Shown here piece after piece: positions 52,685-61,133 of a stretch of DNA of 64,000 nt (positions within the stretch are counted from its first letter, which is position 1; each line of letters opens with the position of its first letter). Both the position numbers and the translations under genes were made by a program. Location of the stretch: NCBI RefSeq assembly GCF_016798325.1, contig NZ_JAERVO010000007.1, positions 1 through 64,000 of the forward strand. The letters run 5' to 3'. The notes under the pieces were generated by a model. The model made no database searches. It worked only from the letters and a program-made list of their open reading frames with translations, and was not told the DNA's origin. Source of the DNA: Marinobacter mangrovi (GTDB lineage Bacteria; Pseudomonadota; Gammaproteobacteria; Pseudomonadales; Oleiphilaceae).

Positions 52685-53995
52685 TCAGAAGAAGAGTTCC
52701 GGCAGATAGGTGGCAATGTCCGGGAACACCATGATCACGGCCATGCCCAGCACCTGGACCAGCACGAACGGAATGATCGACTTGTAGATGTCCTGCATGG
52801 TGATGCTCGGCGGCACCACGCCTTTCAGGTAGAACAGGTTGAAGCCGAACGGCGGTGTCATGTAGCCGATTTCCATGTTGATCACGAACAGGATGCCGAA
52901 CCAGATCGGATCGAAGCCCAGCCCCTCCACGATGGGCATGAACACCGGCAACGTGATCAGCATGATGCCCACCGGATCCAGCACCATGGCCAGCAGGAAG
53001 ACAATCAGCATCATCGACAGGATGACGCCCCAGGGACCGCCCGGGATCATTTCCATCAGGCCTTCGATCAGCTCCTGCGCGCCCATGCTCTGGTAGGCGG
53101 CACTGAACGCGTGGGCCGCGAACAGGATCCACATGATCATGCCGGTCAGCTTGAACGTGCGAATCGCCGCCTCGTGCATGAGTGACCAGGTGAACTTGCG
53201 GTAGACCATAGCGGAGATCAGCGCGCCCAGCACGCCCACAGCAGCGGCCTCCGTTGGCGTGGTGATCCCGCCGATGATGGAGCCGAGCACCATCACCACA
53301 ATGGCGATCGGCAGGATGACCGCCCGCAGGGCGCGGAACTTCTCACCCCAACTGGCCCGCTCTTCCGGCGGCAGGGCCGGGGCCAGGTGCGGCTGCAGGT
53401 AGCAGCGGATGATGATGTACGCCGTCGTCAGCACCATCAGCAGGATGCCGGGCAGAATACCGGCCGCAAACATCTTGCCCACGGACACGCCGGTAATCAG
53501 CGAATACAGGATCATCAGAATGCTGGGTGGAATCAGGATGCCCCAACCGCCGCCGGTATTGATGCAGCCCAGCGCCATGTTCTTGTCGTAGCCCCGTTCC
53601 AGCATTGATGGCAGCGCGATGGTGCCCATGGCCACCACGGCCGCGCCACTGATGCCACACATGGCGGCAAACAGCGCACAGATCCCCAGCGTACCGATGG
53701 CCAGGCCACCGCGAACGCCGCCCCACCACAGGTGCATCATGCGGTAGAGGTCATTGGCGACGCCGGTGCGTTCCAGGATCATCGCCATGAAGACGAACAG
53801 GGGAATCGCCACCAGGGTGAAACTCTCCATGGTGCTCCAGATCTGCGAAGCCACCATAAAGAAGGAGTCGAAACCCCAGGTGAAATAGAGGAAGACGACG
53901 GACACGCCGCCCAGGACAAAGGTCAGCGGCAGGCCGAGGACCAGGAAGAACAGCAGCGCGCCGAAAAACAGCAGGGTCAGGACTTCAATGCTCAC
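52685..53995 (-). CDS. dctM: TRAP transporter large permease DctM
   Basis: 436-residue inner-membrane protein with about twelve helices that forms the Na+-coupled transport channel. DctM signatures are FVFMAMILERTGVANDLYRMM, CGISGAAVVAMGTIALPSML, GGGWGILIPPS and LDPVGIMLITLPVFMPIV. The GTG start overlaps the dctQ stop by 4 bases (GTGA). Substrate is set by the binding protein encoded upstream. Confidence 0.93.
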   Translation of the reverse strand: MSIEVLTLLFFGALLFFLVLGLPLTFVLGGVSVVFLYFTWGFDSFFMVASQIWSTMESFTLVAIPLFVFMAMILERTGVANDLYRMMHLWWGGVRGGLAIGTLGICALFAAMCGISGAAVVAMGTIALPSMLERGYDKNMALGCINTGGGWGILIPPSILMILYSLITGVSVGKMFAAGILPGILLMVLTTAYIIIRCYLQPHLAPALPPEERASWGEKFRALRAVILPIAIVVMVLGSIIGGITTPTEAAAVGVLGALISAMVYRKFTWSLMHEAAIRTFKLTGMIMWILFAAHAFSAAYQSMGAQELIEGLMEMIPGGPWGVILSMMLIVFLLAMVLDPVGIMLITLPVFMPIVEGLGFDPIWFGILFVINMEIGYMTPPFGFNLFYLKGVVPPSITMQDIYKSIIPFVLVQVLGMAVIMVFPDIATYLPELFF

Positions 53996-54540
53996 AACAC
54001 GTCTCCCTGCTCGTCATCGGTCTCGGAAGGTTTGTAGTAATCCAGGTCCAGGGCAATGGCGATGTCCTGCAGCAGCTTGACCACGCCCTGCAGGATCAGC
54101 AGGCCAGTGCCCAGGGGAATCGCCACCTTCACCGGCCAGATCGGCGGGTTCCAGGCGGAATAGGTGGTTTCGAAACTGGCCACGGATTCACTGGCCATGT
54201 CGTAACCGAAGTAGAACAGCGCCAGCGTAAACGCGAAAAACATGGTGGACGTGAAGATGTCGAGCCCGGCCTGGACCCGCGGGCCCAGATGGGAATAGAG
54301 GAGATCGACATTCACGTGCCCCCGGTGGGCCATGATGTAGCCGCCGGACATAACGGCGTAGACACCAAACAGCATCTGGGTCAGTTCGTTGGTCCAGACG
54401 GTGGGTGAGCCGAGCAGGTAGCGGAAGCCGACCTCAAGGAGCAGGAAGGCAAACATGGCAAAGACGAGCAGGGAAACCCAGCGCCCAATGAAATCATTGA
54501 GACGGGTGACCCCATTCATGAATGCGGTCAGCGCACGCAT
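53992..54540 (-). CDS. dctQ: TRAP transporter small permease DctQ
   Basis: 182-residue inner-membrane subunit with four helices. The family motif FAFLLLEVGFRYLLGSPTVWTNELTQMLF is represented here (its core is RYLLGSPTVWTNEL). It pairs with DctM. The start lies 80 bases after the dctP stop; that gap contains a terminator-like hairpin with a U-run, which probably lowers dctQM expression relative to dctP. Confidence 0.9.
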   Translation of the reverse strand: MRALTAFMNGVTRLNDFIGRWVSLLVFAMFAFLLLEVGFRYLLGSPTVWTNELTQMLFGVYAVMSGGYIMAHRGHVNVDLLYSHLGPRVQAGLDIFTSTMFFAFTLALFYFGYDMASESVASFETTYSAWNPPIWPVKVAIPLGTGLLILQGVVKLLQDIAIALDLDYYKPSETDDEQGDVL

Positions 54541-54577
54541 GGTGTCCTCCGGGGGAATATCGGGTCTTCAGGAACGG

Positions 54578-54605
54578 GAAAAACCGGCGAGCGGGGCCCG
54601 CCGGT
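54578..54605 (-). terminator. Intercistronic hairpin between dctP and dctQ
   Basis: On the minus strand a 7-base stem, ACCGGCG with CGCCGGT (arms 54599-54605 and 54583-54589), is followed by UUUUU. It lies between the dctP stop (54621) and dctQ start (54540). A leaky terminator or processing site here would give more binding protein than permease, as expected for TRAP systems. Confidence 0.65.
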
Positions 54606-54620
54606 CTGTGTTGACGGGTG

Positions 54621-55664
54621 TTACAGGTAACCCAGCTGACGCAGGTAATCTTTCAGCATAGCCAGTGCTTTCTTGGAGCGCTCGCTACGCTCGCCTTCCT
54701 CGTCCCACATTTTCTGGGCGACCTGGGTCAGGCGCTTCTGGACGTCGTCCGGCAGGGTGTTGACCTGGACACCTTCTTCTTTCTCGGCCTTGGCCAGGGC
54801 CAGCTGCTCTTTGTACTGGTACTCGTTGGTGCGGAACCAGAACTCTTCTTCCAGCGCCTGCTTCACAACGTTCTGCAAGTCCTCAGGCAGCTTGTCCAGA
54901 GCCTTCTGGCTGACGATGATGACGTCGGTACCGGCGATGTTCAGGGCCGGTTTTACGTGGTACTTGGCTACTTCATACAGACCCATGGAGTACGCACCCT
55001 GGGCCGCGCCCCAGTGAGCACCGTCGACCACGCCACTGTCCAGGGCCGGGTAGAGTTCGCTGCCCGGAATATAGGACGCGGCGGCACCGGCTTCGGTCAG
55101 GAATTTCTGCAGGGCACCGGAGGAGCGCAGCTTCAGGGACGTGAAGTCATCCCAGCTCTTGATCGGCTTCTTGACCACCATCTCGGTCGGGTAGACTTTG
55201 TCGGTGGCCCAGTAAACGCCGTATTGAGCGGCTTCGTCACGCAGCATCTGCTCGAAGCCGAGGCCCTTGTGGAAGTAGGCCGCTTCCCACACATGGCGGA
55301 AGGCAAACGGCAGACCGGAGGCGATGCCAGCCAGGGTCATCTTGTCCTGGGCGTAGGACGGGGAAATGGTGCCCATTTCCAGGATGCCGCGGCTGACCGC
55401 GTCGAAAGTCTGCTTGGCCTTGAACAGCGCGCCGGCTTCGTAAAGCTTGAGCTCCAGGCGGCCGTCGCTGCGCTCTTCGATGACACGCTTGATGCGCTCC
55501 AGGCTGTCGGTGTAGGAACTGCTGGAACCCGGCCAGTGAGACTGTACCTTCCAGGTGATGGTGTCGGCAGCAGCTGCGCTGCCACTGAACAACACGCCCA
55601 GGCTCAGGGTGGCCGCTGACGCGAACACCGTCAGTTGCTTGCGGAACAGGGTTAGCGATGGCAT
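54621..55664 (-). CDS. dctP: TRAP transporter substrate-binding protein DctP
   Basis: 347-residue periplasmic solute-binding protein, first gene of the dctPQM operon. The signal peptide (ending GSAAAA) is followed by ITWKVQSHWPGSSSSYTDSLE. The ligand-pocket region is FTSLKLRSSGALQKFLTEAGA (core LKLRSSGALQKF), with the carboxylate-binding Arg, and the strongly conserved DGAHWGAAQG. It resembles the subfamily for lactate, 2-oxoacids or mannonamide-like monocarboxylates; the precise ligand is open. AGAGGT precedes the ATG at 55664 by 6 bases. Confidence 0.9.
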   Translation of the reverse strand: MPSLTLFRKQLTVFASAATLSLGVLFSGSAAAADTITWKVQSHWPGSSSSYTDSLERIKRVIEERSDGRLELKLYEAGALFKAKQTFDAVSRGILEMGTISPSYAQDKMTLAGIASGLPFAFRHVWEAAYFHKGLGFEQMLRDEAAQYGVYWATDKVYPTEMVVKKPIKSWDDFTSLKLRSSGALQKFLTEAGAAASYIPGSELYPALDSGVVDGAHWGAAQGAYSMGLYEVAKYHVKPALNIAGTDVIIVSQKALDKLPEDLQNVVKQALEEEFWFRTNEYQYKEQLALAKAEKEEGVQVNTLPDDVQKRLTQVAQKMWDEEGERSERSKKALAMLKDYLRQLGYL

Positions 55665-55815
55665 GACGTGACCTCTTTGTTGTTGTGTCATTCGTTATGT
55701 TTCGCTCTGCGGTACTTGTGACTGCAGAATGAATCTTTGTTTTCCGAATTTATCATACGCATCGCGTTTTGCAATAGGACGCGGGTGGAATCTTCCCGCG
55801 TCCCGGGCGCCCGAC

Positions 55816-57273
55816 TTACAGCCGGGGGAAAGGGAGGCCGTCCGGGTGCAGGTGCCGGGCCAGGAGCTGCCCGATCCGCAGCAGGTTGCGATCGCTGTAG
55901 GCCGGACCGATCAGCTGCACGGCCAGCGGCAGTCCTTCGTCAGAATAGCCCACGGGCAGGCTCAGGGCGGGCAGCCCGGAAATCGCCGCAATGCCGGCCC
56001 ACACGGTCACGTCCATGTAGGGCTGGGGCTGGCCGTTGATGGTCAGGGTGCGCTCGGTGGCGGCGGTTTCCTGATCGTGTGGGAAGGCCAGTGTGTTGAC
56101 GACCGGACACAACACCACGTCAAAACGCTCGAAGAACTGCCCCCAGCGGTGTTGCAGTTGGGCCCGCTGTTCGTCGCCGGCCATCCAGTCGGCATGGGAC
56201 TGCAGGGCGCCGCGGGCAAAGCGGCTGCGGTAGTCGTCGGCGTTCGGGTCTTCGGTGAGCGGCTTCAGCTTCTCCCGGATTTTCGGGGTCAGTCCCGCGC
56301 CCATGGCGGCGGCGAGCAGGTTGTAATACAGGTCGTGGTTGGCTTTCAGGGTCAGTTGATCCGGCCGGGCCGCTTCATTCACCCGCGCCCCTTCGGCGCG
56401 CAGCACGTCCACGCAGCTCTGCAGGCCGTCCCGCACCGCTTGATCGACCGGGCAGAACACATCATCCAGCCAGGCGGCCACGCGCAGATTGCCCAGCGTG
56501 GCCGTCGTCGGTTCGGGCAGTTCGATGCGCCAGGCCGGCGCGTCCGCCTCGTCCGGCCCGGCCAATAACGCCAGTGCCTGGTCCAGATCTTCCAGATGGC
56601 GCCCCATGGGGCCGGCAACTGCAATATCGCGCTTGCCCCGGCTGCCCGGCGTGCCCGGGACGTGGCCGCGGGTGGGCACGATGCCGTAAGTGGTTTTCAG
56701 GCCGTAGATGCCACAGAACGCCGAGGGCGTGCGGATCGAGCCGCCAATGTCACTGCCCAGCTCCAGCGGGGTCAGGCCGGCGGCCAGAGCCGCCGCGGCG
56801 CCGCCGGAGGAGCCCCCGGGTGTACGCGAGGTGTCCCATGGATTGTTGCTGGTGCCATAGATGCTGTTGAAGCTCTGCAGGTCGCCGGCCAGTTCCGGCA
56901 CGTTGGTCTTGCCCAGGATAATGGCGCCGGCGGCCTGTAGCCGCTGCACGGCCGGCGCGGTGCGGGTTGAGACGTGGTCACGCAGCTTCTCGAAGCCCGC
57001 TGTGGTGGGCCAGCCTTCGATCTCGAAGGTTTCCTTGATGGTCATGGGCACGCCGTGCAGCGACCCCCAGTCCTCGCCCCGCTCCGCCGCGGCATCGGCG
57101 GCTTCCGCCTGCCGGCGTGCGTCGTCGGCGCGCAGCACCACGATGGCGTTGAGATCCGGGTTGATGTGTTCAATGCGATCCAGGAAGTGCTCCAGAACCG
57201 CCACGGCGGTGAACGTACGGCTGCGAATGCCGTCCGCCAGGGCAAAACTGCTCATCTCATGGAATGGGGGCAT
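55816..57273 (-). CDS. Amidase signature family hydrolase
   Basis: 485-residue amidase. The triad Lys is in GVPMTIKETFEIEGWP, the cis-Ser in TPGGSSGGAAAALAAG, and the nucleophile region in ELGSDIGGSIRTPSAFCG. I start it at the ATG at 57273, preceded by AAGGAG. Upstream frame to 57369 is leader. It is divergent from an enoyl-CoA hydratase gene and shares a 110-base control region with it, which suggests joint use in breaking down an amide or its acid product. It is only distantly like the amidase at 8915. Confidence 0.88.
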   Translation of the reverse strand: MPPFHEMSSFALADGIRSRTFTAVAVLEHFLDRIEHINPDLNAIVVLRADDARRQAEAADAAAERGEDWGSLHGVPMTIKETFEIEGWPTTAGFEKLRDHVSTRTAPAVQRLQAAGAIILGKTNVPELAGDLQSFNSIYGTSNNPWDTSRTPGGSSGGAAAALAAGLTPLELGSDIGGSIRTPSAFCGIYGLKTTYGIVPTRGHVPGTPGSRGKRDIAVAGPMGRHLEDLDQALALLAGPDEADAPAWRIELPEPTTATLGNLRVAAWLDDVFCPVDQAVRDGLQSCVDVLRAEGARVNEAARPDQLTLKANHDLYYNLLAAAMGAGLTPKIREKLKPLTEDPNADDYRSRFARGALQSHADWMAGDEQRAQLQHRWGQFFERFDVVLCPVVNTLAFPHDQETAATERTLTINGQPQPYMDVTVWAGIAAISGLPALSLPVGYSDEGLPLAVQLIGPAYSDRNLLRIGQLLARHLHPDGLPFPRL

Positions 57274-57322
57274 GGGGTTGGCTCCTTGTTGTTGTCGCTC
57301 ACAAACATAGAATAAATGGCAT

Positions 57323-57347
57323 TTTTGTGAAACAGTATTTCGCAAAA
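57323..57347. promoter_or_regulatory. Candidate operator between divergent amidase and enoyl-CoA hydratase genes
   Basis: TTTTGTGAAA (57323-57332) and TTTCGCAAAA (57338-57347) are inverted repeats matching at 9 of 10 positions around a 5-base centre. It is in the middle of the 110-base divergent gap and could repress or activate both genes. The regulator is unknown. Confidence 0.5.
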
Positions 57348-57383
57348 TGAATGCGCCATGCCCCAACAATGAGGAGAATCGGC

Positions 57384-58124
57384 ATGATCGAGGTGACCCG
57401 CGAACCCGGCATCGTCCGGCTGACCATCCGCCGTCCGGAAAAAAAGAACGCCCTGACCCGCGCCATGTACGACTCGTTGTCCGAGGCGGTCGATACAGCC
57501 GCCGCAGACGAGAGTATTCACGCCATCGTGCTGGCCGGCTGTGACGGTCTGTTCACTGCCGGTAACGACCTTGACGATTTTCGCGCCCGGGCGACCGACC
57601 CGGACCCGAAGCCTTCCGCGGGCCTGGCCTTCATCGAGCGACTGATGCGGTGCGATACACCGGTGATTGCCGCCGTTGAAGGCATCGCGATTGGCATCGG
57701 CACCACGCTGCTGTTCCATTGCGACATGGTAATTGCGGCCGCCTCCGCCCGCTTCCGGACGCCGTTCGTGGATCTGGGGCTATCGCCGGAAGCCGCTTCC
57801 ACGGTGATGGGGCCACTGCGGATGGGATTCCGTCGGGCGACCGACCTGCTGGTGCTCGGCGAGACGCTGGACGGGAAGGCGGCGGTCGAGGCCGGTCTGG
57901 CCACCAGTTGCGTGCCGGATGGTGAGGCGGAAACCGTGGCGCTGAACCGGGCCCGGAAGCTGGTCGAACAGCCCCGTGACGCTTTGCGGGCCAGCAAACG
58001 ACTGATGCGCGCTCCCTGGGAAGAGCAGGCGTTTGCCGCACTGGAACGCGAGCGCGATGTGTTTGCCGAGCGGTTGCAGTCCGACGAATGCCGGGCCGTG
58101 CTGGACCGGATGGGGAAGCGGTAA
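57384..58124 (+). CDS. Enoyl-CoA hydratase/isomerase family protein
   Basis: 246-residue crotonase-fold protein. The oxyanion-hole segments are GLFTAGNDLDDF and AIGIGTTLLFHCDMVI. The usual catalytic Glu positions are only partly recognisable (DLGLSPEAAST), so it may act as an isomerase or a related crotonase rather than a classical hydratase. The ATG at 57384 follows GAGGAG by 7 bases. It probably belongs to the acyl-CoA degradation set on either side. Confidence 0.82.
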   Translation: MIEVTREPGIVRLTIRRPEKKNALTRAMYDSLSEAVDTAAADESIHAIVLAGCDGLFTAGNDLDDFRARATDPDPKPSAGLAFIERLMRCDTPVIAAVEGIAIGIGTTLLFHCDMVIAAASARFRTPFVDLGLSPEAASTVMGPLRMGFRRATDLLVLGETLDGKAAVEAGLATSCVPDGEAETVALNRARKLVEQPRDALRASKRLMRAPWEEQAFAALERERDVFAERLQSDECRAVLDRMGKR

Positions 58125-58145
58125 CCCCTCCGATGTTTTTTGAAA

Positions 58146-58187
58146 TGTAGCCGACGCTTTAGCTTCGGAGGGCCTGTCAGGGCCCTG
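58146..58187. repeat. Partial palindromic repeat, family A, copy 2
   Basis: It carries the family-A left part (TGTAGCCGACGCTTTAGC, then TTCGGAGGGCC) and the hairpin GGGCC-tgtca-GGGCC, but no matching right arm. It ends where the family-B element begins, as if the right half had been lost or replaced. It lies 22 bases after the enoyl-CoA hydratase stop. Confidence 0.7.
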
Positions 58188-58204
58188 GCCTTCTCCACTT
58201 ATGC

Positions 58205-58367
58205 CTGATCGAAACCAATGGATGCCATCGCAGAATGCATTCAAAACACATCGGGAGTCTGAAACCAATGGGTGCCATCGCTTCCGTCGCCTAAGAGGGC
58301 CGTCCATGGCCGCTTATGCGACGAGGACATCCTGTCCTCTGCTCCAGCGATGGCACCCATTGGTTTC
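58205..58367. repeat. Palindromic intergenic repeat, family B, copy 3, with duplicated left arm
   Basis: The right arm (58346-58367) pairs perfectly with the 22-base arm at 58261-58282. A second copy of the left arm at 58205-58231 pairs even further out (26 of 27 bases). Inside are two hairpins, one with core GGCC-gtccat-GGCC and one GAGGAC-atcct-GTCCTC. The duplicated left arm with a 29-base spacer suggests slippage or strand switching. Confidence 0.75.
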
Positions 58368-58444
58368 GATCAGGCTTTCTTGCCATACCTTCATCCGATT
58401 TTTGGGATGCCTATGCTTTGAATAGGGATGAGGTCAGCGATGAG

Positions 58445-58559
58445 CCTGTAGCCGACGCTTTAGCTTCGGAGGGCCCGTCAGGGCCCTTTTGTTGACGTTA
58501 AGTCTGGGGGATAAAGGCCGCCCGTTGGGCGGCTCAGAAGCTGAAGCATCTGCTACAGG
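58445..58559. repeat. Palindromic intergenic repeat, family A, copy 3
   Basis: Outer arms 58445-58467 and 58537-58559 are inverted repeats matching at 20 of 23 positions. Inside are GGGCCC-gtca-GGGCCC and GCCGCCC-gtt-GGGCGGC. It ends 11 bases before the stop of the acyl-CoA synthetase gene and may act as its transcript end. Confidence 0.78.
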
Positions 58560-58570
58560 TGTGTGGGGGA

Positions 58571-60175
58571 TCACTGCTCCCAGTACGGCGCCCGCAACTC
58601 CCGCTTGAGCACCTTTCCGATGGTGCTGCGTGGGAGTTCGTCGCGGAACTCGATGCCGGTGAGCCTTTGGCTTTTGCCCAGCTTGCCGTTGGCCCATTCC
58701 AAAAGCTCGCTTTCCGTCAGACTCTCGCCCACCTTGCGCACCACCAGTCCCAGTGGCGTTTCGCCCCAGTGCTCACTGGGGATGCCGATGACCGCGGCAT
58801 CCGCCACGGCGGGGTGTTCCAGCAGCACCTTCTCCAGATCCACTGCATAGATGTTGAAGCCGCCGGAGATGATCATGTCCTTGCGGCGGTCGAGGATATA
58901 AAGGAAGCCGTCGGCATCGAGCCGGCCCATGTCGCCGCTGCGGTAGAAACTCAGACCCTCCGGACTGGTCCAGAGCATGGCGTCGGTCTGTTCCTGGCGA
59001 TGGTAGTAGCCGCGCATCATCGCGCCGGCCCGGCCCACGATTTCACCGATTTCACCTTGTGGTAGCTCATGACCGTCTTCGTCGATGATCCGCACTTCGG
59101 CACCCTCGGTGGGCTGGCCCACGGAATCCCACTTATCCGGGAATGCACCGCAGTCGAGGCTGGTGGAGATGCCACCCTCGGTCAGCCCATAGACTTCACG
59201 GATATTGCCCGGCCAGCGTTTCATGGCCTGTCCGATAACGTCGGCACGTAACGGTGCGCTGGTGGACAGCTTCAGCTGGAAGCTGGACAGGTCGAAGCGG
59301 TCGAAGTCCGGCTCCGCCAGGATTCGCTGATACTGCACCGGCACCAGCATGGCGTGGGTCACCCGGTGCTGCTCCGCCAGTTCCAGGAACCGGTGGGCGT
59401 TGAATTTGCCCATCAGCACCAGCGTGCCCCCGTGGAACAGGGTGGGCAGGGCGGAGACCAGCGTGGTGTTGGAATACAGCGGGGTGGACACCAGGTTGAT
59501 GGCCTCGCTGTTCAGCCCGTAGCTTCCCATGCGCCGCACCTGACGGTAGCGGAACCGATGGTCATGGAGGATGCCTTTGGGTGTGCCGGTGGTGCCGGAG
59601 CTGTAGATGATGTTGAACGGATCATCCAGCGACAGCGGGGCCGGGTTGGCGGTGTCGTCAATGTCGCCCAGCCAGCTGTCGAGCGTTACAGCACTGTCAG
59701 ACGGTGCGTAGTCGATGCCAATCCGCAGGTCGGCCGTGACGTTTGCGAGCTGATCGCGAATCTCGTCATATAAAGACGCGTTCTTCTTTGAAACGAACAG
59801 GAAGCGGGCGTCGCAGTCGTTCACCATCAGTGCCAGCGTTTCGCCGCTCGCCATGCCCGACAGCGGCACCATGCAGCCACCTGCGGTCAGCACACCCAGA
59901 TACAGCATCATGTAGTCGGCGCTGTTCTCCGACAGGCCCGCGACTGTGTCGCCGGTTTTCAGCCCGGACGCGCGCAGCCGGTTGGCCATGCGGTTCACGC
60001 GGGACACCAGGCCGGCCCAGTCGGTGTCGCCTTTCTCGTCAATCAGGGCGATTTTGTCGGGTTGGGTGCGGGCGAAGGTCTGGATCTGTTCCCCGATAGG
60101 CAGGAGGGTTTCATCGGCAACCAGCGGGGCGTGTTGGGGCATGCTTTTCACATAGTCGTTCATTTTGACACTCAT
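58571..60175 (-). CDS. AMP-forming acyl-CoA synthetase
   Basis: 534-residue ANL-family enzyme that activates a carboxylic acid to its CoA thioester. The P-loop motif YSSGTTGTPKG, YGLTEGG, the hinge YRSGDMGRLDADGFLYILDRRKDMI and the A10 motif with catalytic Lys (RSTIGKVLKREL) are all intact. It is of the medium/aryl type by length. It is divergent from the SDR-thioesterase-dehydrogenase operon and most likely supplies its acyl-CoA substrate. Confidence 0.9.
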   Translation of the reverse strand: MSVKMNDYVKSMPQHAPLVADETLLPIGEQIQTFARTQPDKIALIDEKGDTDWAGLVSRVNRMANRLRASGLKTGDTVAGLSENSADYMMLYLGVLTAGGCMVPLSGMASGETLALMVNDCDARFLFVSKKNASLYDEIRDQLANVTADLRIGIDYAPSDSAVTLDSWLGDIDDTANPAPLSLDDPFNIIYSSGTTGTPKGILHDHRFRYRQVRRMGSYGLNSEAINLVSTPLYSNTTLVSALPTLFHGGTLVLMGKFNAHRFLELAEQHRVTHAMLVPVQYQRILAEPDFDRFDLSSFQLKLSTSAPLRADVIGQAMKRWPGNIREVYGLTEGGISTSLDCGAFPDKWDSVGQPTEGAEVRIIDEDGHELPQGEIGEIVGRAGAMMRGYYHRQEQTDAMLWTSPEGLSFYRSGDMGRLDADGFLYILDRRKDMIISGGFNIYAVDLEKVLLEHPAVADAAVIGIPSEHWGETPLGLVVRKVGESLTESELLEWANGKLGKSQRLTGIEFRDELPRSTIGKVLKRELRAPYWEQ

Positions 60176-60231
60176 GATGATTGTTGTGTTTTAACTAGTG
60201 AAATTAACTTCCGAATATATTGACTCAAAAG

Positions 60232-60245
60232 TGTCAGGCGTGACA
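60232..60245. promoter_or_regulatory. Candidate operator in the acyl-CoA divergent region
   Basis: TGTCA-ggcg-TGACA is a perfect short inverted repeat in the 172-base gap between the acyl-CoA synthetase and the SDR operon. It may be the site for a regulator of both. The arms are only five bases long. Confidence 0.4.
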
Positions 60246-60347
60246 AATTAAAACCCGAATTCCTATTTGCGGTTCCCGGCTTCGTGATCTGGCACGGCTG
60301 GGAGGCCCTTTATAAGGGTGACCAAGAACAACAAAAGGAGCATCCGC

Positions 60348-61133
60348 ATGATGCGTTTCAAGAGACGGGTGGCGATCGTCACCGGCGCGGGTAGCGGTAT
60401 CGGACGAGCCACGGCCCTGCGACTGGCGCGGGAAGGGGCTTACCTGGTTTTGGTGGATCAGGCCGAAGCCGGGTTGATGGAAACCACCAGCGCTCTGCCG
60501 GAAGGTACCGAGTACCTGCGCAAAGTCATGGATGTGTCCGACGAGGCGGCTGTCGAAGCGCTGGTCAAAGACACCATCAAGCGCTGGGGGCAGATCGACG
60601 TCCTCTGCAACAACGCTGGCGTGGCGGGTTCGCACCCGCCGATCACCGACCAGAATCGCGACGAGTGGGAGCGCATCCTGGGGGTGAATCTGATCGGGCC
60701 GATGCTCTTCATCAAGCATGTGGCACCGCACATGCAGTCCCGCCGTCTGGGCAGCATCGTCAATACGGCATCCGTTGCGGGGATCCGCTCCGGAGCGGGC
60801 GGCAATGCCTATAGCGCGTCCAAAGCCGGCGTGATCAACCTGACCCAGACTGCTGCCTGCGACCTCGGTGGCGACAACGTCCGCGTCAATGCGGTGTGCC
60901 CGGGCCTGATCGAAACCGGCATGACCCAGCCCATCTTCGATTACGCCCGCGCCAACGAGAAAGCCCACAAGCTGGGCGCGCGCTGTGAACTGCGACGCTA
61001 CGGCAACCCCGAGGAAATCGCCGCCGCCATCCTGTTCCTGGCCAGCGACGATGCCAGCTACATCACCGGGCAGGCGCTGCCCGTGGACGGAGGCAATACC
61101 GCCTCCCTGAATCTGCCGGGAATGAAAGTCTGA
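60348..61133 (+). CDS. Short-chain dehydrogenase/reductase
   Basis: 261-residue classical SDR: IVTGAGSGIGRATALRL, NNAGVAG, and catalytic Tyr/Lys in YSASKAGVINLTQ. The C-terminal DDASYITGQALPVDGG is typical of FabG-like 3-hydroxyacyl dehydrogenases. AAAAGGAGCATCCGC precedes the ATG at 60348; a second ATG follows directly. First gene of an acyl-CoA catabolic operon; its stop and the next start share one base (TGATG). Confidence 0.9.
   Translation: MMRFKRRVAIVTGAGSGIGRATALRLAREGAYLVLVDQAEAGLMETTSALPEGTEYLRKVMDVSDEAAVEALVKDTIKRWGQIDVLCNNAGVAGSHPPITDQNRDEWERILGVNLIGPMLFIKHVAPHMQSRRLGSIVNTASVAGIRSGAGGNAYSASKAGVINLTQTAACDLGGDNVRVNAVCPGLIETGMTQPIFDYARANEKAHKLGARCELRRYGNPEEIAAAILFLASDDASYITGQALPVDGGNTASLNLPGMKV

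Larger units (their letters stand above)
58125..58570. other. Convergent intergenic region made of palindromic repeats
   Basis: 446 bases between the convergent enoyl-CoA hydratase and acyl-CoA synthetase genes. Nearly all of it is repeat: a partial family-A element (58146-58187), the family-B element (58205-58367) and a full family-A element (58445-58559). Short open frames through these are not genes. Confidence 0.75.
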
